NCBI GenBank assembly: GCA_030696435.1
Contig: JAUYSF010000100.1
Coordinates: 1-6,635, forward strand
Origin: Desulfoprunum sp.
GTDB taxonomy: Bacteria > Desulfobacterota > Desulfobulbia > Desulfobulbales > Desulfocapsaceae
DNA length: 6,635 bases
Reading direction: 5' to 3'
Within the stretch, counting starts at the first letter, position 1. Every line of letters starts with the position of its first letter. Made by a program: the position numbers and the translations under genes. Below the pieces are notes generated by a model, which searched no databases, had not been told where the DNA came from, and worked only from the letters and a program-made list of their open reading frames with translations. Shown piece after piece: positions 1 through 4,422 of the stretch.

Positions 1-431
1 AGTTGCAGTGAGACGAGGGCATAGAGCCCGGCAACCACATCATCCATCATGATGCCGATGCCGCCATGGATATGCTGATCAAACCAGCAGACCGGGAAGG
101 GCTTAAAGATGTCGAAGATGCGGAAGAAGACGAAACCGAGCAACCAGGCGGCGGGATGGGCTGGGGCCAGGGTCAGGGTGATGAACATGCCGAGAACCTC
201 GTCGATGACGATGGCCCCGGCATCGGGGCGATCGAGGATTTTTTCGGCCGAGCCGGCGGCAAAGAAGCCGAGGACAAAGACTGCCGCCAGCACAGCCAGG
301 TAGATCGGCAGCGGCAGATCTCTGATCAGCAGCCAGGGCAGCAGGGCGGCCAGAGATCCCCAGGTACCGGGGGCCTTGGGAAGCAGGCCGACATACAGGC
401 CGGTGGCGATGGCCATAATCAGCTGATTCAT
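1..431 (-). CDS. pgpA: Phosphatidylglycerophosphatase A (3' end cut by window edge)
   Basis: PgpA dephosphorylates phosphatidylglycerophosphate to phosphatidylglycerol in the inner membrane, the last step of phosphatidylglycerol synthesis. About 143 residues are visible. Near the N-terminus is the family hallmark LLPKAPGTWGS (residues 16-26). It is followed by hydrophobic membrane stretches (about 28-60), the acidic motif VIDEVLGM (75-82), the segment FDIFKPFP (106-113) and HGGIGIMMDDVVAGLYA (122-138), which carries the conserved paired aspartates. Family members are usually about 155-170 residues, so only a short C-terminal tail should be missing. The ATG at 431 overlaps the larC stop as ATGA and follows an AAGGAAGG ribosome binding site inside larC, which fixes the start and suggests translational coupling. 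It is the last visible gene of the def-fmt-larC-pgpA run. Family assignment is firm; the C-terminus is not visible. Confidence 0.93.
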   Translation of the reverse strand, partial: MNQLIMAIATGLYVGLLPKAPGTWGSLAALLPWLLIRDLPLPIYLAVLAAVFVLGFFAAGSAEKILDRPDAGAIVIDEVLGMFITLTLAPAHPAAWLLGFVFFRIFDIFKPFPVCWFDQHIHGGIGIMMDDVVAGLYALVSLQ

Positions 432-1612
432 CGGCCTTCCTTGGGTTCTGTTGCCATCACCGCCCGGTAGACCTGCTGCAGCGGGATCTGCTGCCTGGCC
501 GCAACCTTACGGCATTCTTCATATTCCGGGTAGATCACCGGGCCGCTCGGGCTTATGACCCGTTTGGCCCCTATCTCGCCCCAGGGGGTGCTGACCTTGA
601 TCAACTCCCGCTCCAGGGTCAGGCGCTCTTCCTCCCGAAAATGCAGGCCGATGGCCGTGGTCTCAGAGAGAATGGTCTCTTTGATTGTCTGGCCATGGGC
701 CGGGCTAGAGATGACCTGCAGCCGGAAACCGGGTCGGCCCTTTTTCATCTGGATGGCAGTGATATTCACATCGAGTGCCCCGCGGGCCAGGAGGAGCTCA
801 CAGAGGTAGGGAAAACCCTCAGGGCTCCAGTCGTCCAGGTTCGTCTCGATGATCAGGATGCGCTGGGATTCGTCGGCTTCGCGCGAGGTCCCGACCATGA
901 GGCGCAGGAGATTGGGTTGATCGTCGGTGAGTGTATGGCTACCGGCGCCGTAGCCGGTGGTGGTGATCGTCATCGGTGGCATGGCGCCAAATTCGTCGGC
1001 CAGGACCTTAAGCAGGGCAGCCCCAGTCGGGGTGACGAGCTCTTGTGTGTGCTGGACGCCATAGACCGGGATGCCATGGAGCAGTTCGCAGACCGCCGGG
1101 GCAGGCAGTGGCAGCCGACCGTGGGCACAGTCGACAAAGCCCCGGCCAAGGGGCAGGGGGGAGGCGACCAGGCGAGTGATGCCGAGGTGGTGCAGGCCGA
1201 TGACGACGCCAACCACATCAATGATGGTATCGAGGGCCCCGATCTCATGAAAATGCACCCGGTTGATGTCGATGCCATGGACCTTGGCCTCGGCCTCGGC
1301 CAGGGTCTGGAAAACCGAGGCTGCCGGTCGGGTGATGTCGTCGGTCAGGCTGCTTTTGTCAAGGATGGCGAGGAGATCAGGCAGGGTGCGTAACTGCTGA
1401 TTTGCCTTGCTGGTGACCTTGAGCTGCACGGCGCTCAGCCCCTGACGAGTGGTGGCGGAGATGTCGAGATCGAAGGGCGCGAGGGCAAGTTTTGCCAATT
1501 CGGTCTGCAGGGTCTCCTGCGGAAGGCCGGCATGGATCAGGGCAGAGAGGAACATGTCGCCGCTGATTCCGGAGAAACAGTCGACGTAAGCGATAGTACG
1601 GGGTGCAGTCAT
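428..1612 (-). CDS. larC: Nickel-pincer cofactor biosynthesis protein LarC (nickel insertion)
   Basis: LarC (DUF111 family) is the CTP-dependent cyclometallase that inserts nickel into pyridinium-3,5-bisthiocarboxylic acid mononucleotide. This makes the nickel-pincer nucleotide used by lactate racemase LarA and its relatives. With the ATG at 1612 the protein has 394 residues, full length for the family. Motifs are VDCFSGISGDM (10-20), VHFHEIGALDTIIDVVG (119-135), LVTPTGAALLK (192-202), ETNLDDWSPE (256-265), MKKGRPG (289-295) and a C-terminal PEYEECRKVA (362-371). An upstream in-frame TTG at 1675 would add 21 residues of non-conserved, proline- and threonine-rich sequence and overlap fmt by 11 nt. 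The ATG is preferred because the family sequence begins immediately after it and a weak GGAA lies 6 nt upstream. The frame is unbroken, unlike the LarC1/LarC2 split described in Lactiplantibacillus plantarum. LarB, LarE and LarA are not in the window, so the client enzyme is unknown. Confidence 0.93.
   Translation of the reverse strand: MTAPRTIAYVDCFSGISGDMFLSALIHAGLPQETLQTELAKLALAPFDLDISATTRQGLSAVQLKVTSKANQQLRTLPDLLAILDKSSLTDDITRPAASVFQTLAEAEAKVHGIDINRVHFHEIGALDTIIDVVGVVIGLHHLGITRLVASPLPLGRGFVDCAHGRLPLPAPAVCELLHGIPVYGVQHTQELVTPTGAALLKVLADEFGAMPPMTITTTGYGAGSHTLTDDQPNLLRLMVGTSREADESQRILIIETNLDDWSPEGFPYLCELLLARGALDVNITAIQMKKGRPGFRLQVISSPAHGQTIKETILSETTAIGLHFREEERLTLERELIKVSTPWGEIGAKRVISPSGPVIYPEYEECRKVAARQQIPLQQVYRAVMATEPKEGR
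435..442 (-). promoter_or_regulatory. Ribosome binding site of pgpA inside larC
   Basis: On the minus strand AAGGAAGG lies just upstream of the pgpA ATG (431-429), within the last codons of larC. Together with the ATGA overlap at 431-428 it supports translation of pgpA by ribosomes finishing larC. Confidence 0.65.
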
Positions 1613-1664
1613 GAGGTATTCCGTTTCCAAATCAAGCGTTAACTTCGTCGGCGACGCAGAGGGT
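1613..1664 (-). other. Short gap between fmt and larC
   Basis: This 52-nt stretch lies between the fmt stop (1667-1665) and the preferred larC ATG (1612). It stays open in the larC frame up to a TTG at 1675, so it could be coding if that rare start were used. No convincing hairpin terminator or promoter is seen, consistent with transcription continuing from fmt into larC. Confidence 0.5.
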
Positions 1665-2612
1665 TCAGGGGGCAAGGACTGTGCCGGTTTGCAGGCTGTG
1701 GCCGCAGAGAAAGGCCGAGGCGGGCATACGCTTTTTGCCTTCCGGCTGGATCTCTCTGACCAGAAGCATGTTATGGCCAGTGGCGATCAGCAGCCCGTCC
1801 CGTTCGGCTCTTACCAGGGTCCCGGGTGCGGCCGGGCTGTCTTTGTGGATCACCTCGGGTGAAAACAGCCTGAAACGCTGGCCGTCGATCCGGCAGGAGG
1901 CCGCAGGCCAGGGATCGAGGCCGCGGATGAGGCAATGGAGCTTTTCGGCGGAGAGGTTCCAATCAATGTTCCCATCCTCCTTTTTCAGCATCGGCGCGGC
2001 GGTAGCCAGGCTGTGATCCTGGGGTGTGGGGAGAAGGGCTCCTGCCTTCAGGCGGATAATGGCCTCAAGCAAGGCGCTGCTGCCGAGTTCGGCCAGTTTG
2101 ACAAAGAGGCTACCCGCCGTTTCTTCCGGGTCGGCGGGGATGGCCTTGGTCAGCAGGATATCGCCGGTGTCCATGCCCTCGTCCATCTGGATGAGGGTGA
2201 CCCCGACCTCCGTATCACCATTCATGATCGCCCACTGGATCGGGGCGGCACCCCGGTGTCGGGGCAGGAGTGAGCCATGGACATTGATGCAGCCCAAGGG
2301 AGCGAGTGCGAGCAGGGCCGGTGGCAGGATACGACCGTAGGCGGTGACCACGACGAGATCGGGATGAAAGGCCAGGAGCTCGTCTCGAAAGGCCTCGGTG
2401 CGGATTTTTGCAGGCTGCAGCACCGGGATGCTCTTGTCCTGGGCCAGGACCTTGACCGGCGGTGGCGACAGTTTTTTACCCCGGCCCTTAGGACGATCCG
2501 GCTGGGTGACGACGGCCACGACCTGATCCGGTCCCTGCAGCAGGGCCGCAAGGCTTATCGCCGCAAAATCGGGTGTGCCCATGAAGATGATTCTCAGTGG
2601 AGTCTCTGTCAT
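1665..2612 (-). CDS. fmt: Methionyl-tRNA formyltransferase
   Basis: Fmt transfers a formyl group from 10-formyltetrahydrofolate to the amino group of Met-tRNAfMet, allowing its use as bacterial initiator tRNA in the cytoplasm. The protein has 315 residues, the usual length. The N-terminal formyltransferase domain (about 6-185) opens with IIFMGTPDFA (8-17) and carries QPDRPKGRG (37-45), the folate-enzyme signature HGSLLPRHRGAAPIQW (112-127) and MDEGMDTGD (143-151). The catalytic triad expected from the family is present as Asn110, His112 and Asp148. The C-terminal tRNA-binding domain (about 205-305) starts near IDWNLSAEKLHCLIRGLDPWP. The ATG lies 1 nt after the def stop and has an AAGAGGAA ribosome binding site 10 nt upstream. 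The pairing with def is the classic functional pair: Fmt adds the formyl group that Def later removes. No defect is seen. Confidence 0.97.
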   Translation of the reverse strand: MTETPLRIIFMGTPDFAAISLAALLQGPDQVVAVVTQPDRPKGRGKKLSPPPVKVLAQDKSIPVLQPAKIRTEAFRDELLAFHPDLVVVTAYGRILPPALLALAPLGCINVHGSLLPRHRGAAPIQWAIMNGDTEVGVTLIQMDEGMDTGDILLTKAIPADPEETAGSLFVKLAELGSSALLEAIIRLKAGALLPTPQDHSLATAAPMLKKEDGNIDWNLSAEKLHCLIRGLDPWPAASCRIDGQRFRLFSPEVIHKDSPAAPGTLVRAERDGLLIATGHNMLLVREIQPEGKKRMPASAFLCGHSLQTGTVLAP

Positions 2613-2613
2613 T

Positions 2614-3129
2614 TCAGGCGGGTTCCTCTTGCTGCCATTTTTTTACTTTTTTCTTGTAGAGTGCCCGCTTGAGGGCGCTCAGGTGATCGAGAAAGAGGAT
2701 GCCGTTGATATGGTCGATCTCGTGCTGCAGGACCACGGCAGGCCGGTCTTCAGCGGCCATCAAGTGACTGTTGCCGGCCAGATCCTGGTAGGCAACGGTG
2801 ATTTTCTTGAAGCGCTTCACCTTGGAGGTCAGATCGGGCACGCTGAGACAGCCCTCTTCGTCAAGTTGCTTTCCTTCCTTCTCGATGATTTCGGGGTTGA
2901 TCATGGCCATGAATTCTCTCGCCCCTTCCTTGTCGCTGGTGGTATCGATGACAATGAGCTTAAGGGATTCACCAATCTGCGGGGCGGCCAAACCGATGCC
3001 GGGGGCGGCATACATGGTTTCAGCCATATCCTCGACCAGTTTTTTGAGTTCTTCGTTAAAGGCGGTAATACGCCTAGTTTCCTGGCGCAGGACCGGGGCT
3101 GGATATTCTAATATTTTGCGGAGAGTCAT
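2614..3129 (-). CDS. def: Peptide deformylase
   Basis: Def is a cytosolic metalloenzyme, usually with Fe2+, that removes the formyl group from the N-terminal methionine of nascent proteins at the ribosome exit. From the ATG at 3129 the protein has 171 residues, a typical length, and starts with the family-like MTLRKILEYPAPVLRQ. All three catalytic motifs are intact: GIGLAAPQIG (44-53), EEGCLSVP (91-98) and QHEIDHINGILFLDH (135-149). The expected metal ligands are Cys94, His136 and His140, and Glu137 is the general base. The C-terminus is lysine-rich (KKKVKKWQQEE). The reading frame stays open upstream to a TTG at 3201, but that extension has no family similarity and covers the candidate promoter, so the ATG is preferred even though no clear Shine-Dalgarno sequence precedes it. 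It is the first gene of the run continuing into fmt, larC and pgpA. Confidence 0.97.
   Translation of the reverse strand: MTLRKILEYPAPVLRQETRRITAFNEELKKLVEDMAETMYAAPGIGLAAPQIGESLKLIVIDTTSDKEGAREFMAMINPEIIEKEGKQLDEEGCLSVPDLTSKVKRFKKITVAYQDLAGNSHLMAAEDRPAVVLQHEIDHINGILFLDHLSALKRALYKKKVKKWQQEEPA
2623..2630 (-). promoter_or_regulatory. Ribosome binding site of fmt inside def
   Basis: On the minus strand AAGAGGAA lies 10 nt before the fmt ATG (2612), within the last codons of def. It supports the fmt start and coupled translation of the two genes, whose stop and start are separated by one base. Confidence 0.6.
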
Positions 3130-3281
3130 TGGGTCGTATTTTGGTTGGAATAAGCGGTTTGCAGTGTCAAAAATTGGGGCCAGTGTACCACAGAGAGACA
3201 ACTTCTGCCACGGAGGAAACGATAAGCATAGCGGCCAGGAAAATACAGAGTTGATTTGAGGGTTTTGCCAAGATGCTGTTT
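3130..3281. other. Intergenic region between the rhomboid gene and def
   Basis: This 152-nt gap separates two genes on the same strand. Besides the candidate promoter at 3182-3211, no strong hairpin followed by a T-run is visible after the rhomboid stop (TAA at 3284-3282), so read-through from the rhomboid gene into def cannot be excluded. No small gene or RNA is recognised in it. Confidence 0.5.
3182..3211 (-). promoter_or_regulatory. Candidate sigma-70 promoter for the def-fmt-larC-pgpA run
   Basis: Read on the minus strand, GTGGCA (3211-3206, four of six matches to TTGACA) is followed after 18 nt by TACACT (3187-3182, four of six matches to TATAAT). A TG one base before the -10 element (TGGTACACT) makes it an extended -10 site. 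Transcription would start near 3175, giving a leader of about 45 nt before the def ATG. It sits in the only sizeable gap of the minus-strand block, where a promoter is expected. This is motif matching by eye and is tentative. Confidence 0.35.
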
Positions 3282-4187
3282 TTACCGGCTGAGAGCAATC
3301 TCCCAGGCAAAAAAACAGATGCCGAGAGAAAGGCCGGTTAACAATACTTGCAGCCAGAAAGAGGAGCGAAGGGGGAGGGCTGATTTCAGACCGAGGAGAT
3401 AACCGGCCATCAGCCCTATCACAAGACCAAAAAAATGCGCCCCCAGGTCTGTATGCTCGCCACTACTGCCGACCATGGCGAGCATTGCGGTTCCTGCCAT
3501 GAGAGGCATCAGCAGATGGGTTCGACCAAGTGAAGAATGGCGCCTGAAGTTCAGGGAGGAGAGTATGCCGATGACTGAAAAGACGGCAGTAGAAAAGCCG
3601 ACGAAATGGTGCCCCGGACCATGGCCGATGACATTGAGCAGATTGGCAAGCGTTGCCGTGAGCAGGAGGCCGGCAAGGCCGATACCATTACCCAGAATCT
3701 GAAAATAATAGTGCAGGAGAAAACCGCCCAGCAGGCAGTTACCCAGGAGGTGGAGACCATCGGCATGCAGGGTGAGCGCTGTAATGAGCCGGTAATATTG
3801 TCCGTCGGAAAGAATAGCGCTGGAATCCCCGGCTCCGGCCGAAAACCATAGAGATTGCTGTTGCCATGAGCCGGTTTGGAGATGGAACAGGCCAAGGCTG
3901 CTGACGATGAACAGACTCAGGAGGCGGAAAGCGGGCCGATAGTCTTCCGCCTCCGGTATCCGCCTCGGCCAGCTCATATTTTCTGCAGTATATGCCGCGA
4001 TCTCATAGTTGGCCCTCTCGGCATAGCTCTCCAAAACAACGATCTCCCAGGAGTTTTTTGCGTGAGAGGAAATGGTATGCGGAATATGGGTGGCCGAGAG
4101 GACCAGCGAGAAGATCCTGATTGCTTCCGGATCCTCGGTTGTAAGAAGTGTAACAGAGGCTGGAGTTGTTTGTGTTTGCATATCCAT
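3282..4187 (-). CDS. Rhomboid-family intramembrane serine protease with N-terminal soluble domain
   Basis: This is a membrane-embedded serine protease of the rhomboid family, which cleaves transmembrane segments of substrate proteins; the substrate is unknown. From the ATG at 4187 it has 301 residues. Residues 1-80 form a soluble domain containing a Trp-Glu-Ile-Val-Val strand. About seven hydrophobic segments follow (roughly 86-103, 143-162, 168-186, 192-212, 223-241, 246-267, 277-296). Catalytic elements are HADGLHLLGN (141-150, with His146 and the oxyanion-type Asn150), GFSTAVFSVIG (197-207, nucleophile Ser199) and GAHFFG (249-254, His251). The relative spacing closely matches E. coli GlpG His150, Asn154, Ser201 and His254. 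The frame stays open upstream to 4457, but that extension runs antisense across the helix-turn-helix gene and into the cheB-cheR start, so it is rejected. ATGs at 4181, 4187, 4199 and 4217 are all possible and none has a good Shine-Dalgarno sequence. No neighbour indicates its role. Confidence 0.88.
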   Translation of the reverse strand: MDMQTQTTPASVTLLTTEDPEAIRIFSLVLSATHIPHTISSHAKNSWEIVVLESYAERANYEIAAYTAENMSWPRRIPEAEDYRPAFRLLSLFIVSSLGLFHLQTGSWQQQSLWFSAGAGDSSAILSDGQYYRLITALTLHADGLHLLGNCLLGGFLLHYYFQILGNGIGLAGLLLTATLANLLNVIGHGPGHHFVGFSTAVFSVIGILSSLNFRRHSSLGRTHLLMPLMAGTAMLAMVGSSGEHTDLGAHFFGLVIGLMAGYLLGLKSALPLRSSFWLQVLLTGLSLGICFFAWEIALSR

Positions 4188-4203
4188 GAGAAATAACATA
4201 CCA

Positions 4204-4404
4204 ATGGAAAAAAGCATGATGGATATTTTGAATACCAAGGAAACGGCAGCGTACCTCAAGGTCCATGTGGAGACCATCCGAAGATTGGCTCGGTGCGGCG
4301 AGATCCCGGCCTTCAAGGTTGGTAAGGATTGGCGATTTGATAAAGAGGTTCTGCGACGCTGGATGGAAGCAGGGAAAATGAATCTGTCCGGAAGCGGGCA
4401 ATAA
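4204..4404 (+). CDS. Small MerR/excisionase-type helix-turn-helix DNA-binding protein
   Basis: This 66-residue protein is almost entirely one helix-turn-helix domain of the excisionase/MerR-like type (HTH_17 family). The pattern is ILNTKETAAYLKVHVETIRR (residues 8-27), then LARCGEIPAFKVGKDWRF and the recognition-wing helix EVLRRWMEAG. This matches the family layout of an N-terminal 'T.EEAA.YL.V...TI.R', then 'G.IPA.KVG..WR' and a closing helix. The start is uncertain: ATGs at 4186, 4204, 4216 and 4219 are in frame. A GGAAAAAAG just before 4216 would serve that start, and GAGAAA lies before 4204. The gene is divergent from the rhomboid gene and lies 18 nt before the cheB-cheR fusion, so it is probably co-transcribed with the latter. 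It may regulate that operon, but its target cannot be read from the sequence. The excisionase label is structural: no integrase or attachment site is seen. Confidence 0.85.
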   Translation: MEKSMMDILNTKETAAYLKVHVETIRRLARCGEIPAFKVGKDWRFDKEVLRRWMEAGKMNLSGSGQ

Positions 4405-4407
4405 AAT

Positions 4408-4414
4408 AGAGGGA
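4408..4414 (+). promoter_or_regulatory. Ribosome binding site of the cheB-cheR fusion gene
   Basis: AGAGGGA lies 8 nt upstream of the ATG at 4423, inside the 18-nt gap after the helix-turn-helix stop codon. It supports the chosen start of the fusion gene. A second GAGG at 4417-4420 is too close to the ATG to be optimal. Confidence 0.7.
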
Positions 4415-4422
4415 CCGAGGCC

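Noticed and set aside
66..470. Open frame of 134 codons on the plus strand
   Set aside because: It is antisense to pgpA and the end of larC; the composition (Gly, Gln, Asp rich) is typical of a shadow frame.
641..1393. Open frame of 250 codons on the plus strand
   Set aside because: It is antisense to larC, rich in Gly, Asp and Gln in a low-complexity way, and has no family motif.
1613..1675. TTG start for larC at 1675
   Set aside because: No Shine-Dalgarno sequence precedes it and the added residues are not family-like, whereas the conserved sequence begins right after the ATG at 1612.
3212..3281. Terminator after the rhomboid gene
   Set aside because: No inverted repeat long enough to form a stable hairpin, and no following T-run on the minus strand, could be found.
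4140..4220. Sigma-70 promoter for the helix-turn-helix/cheB-cheR pair
   Set aside because: The best hexamer pair (TTGTGT with TAACAT, spacing 18) would place the transcript start at or after the likely start codon, so it is not convincing.
4204..4404. Excisionase-like gene as a sign of an integrated mobile element
   Set aside because: No integrase, attachment repeats, transposase or phage genes are visible; the helix-turn-helix type is also used by ordinary regulators.
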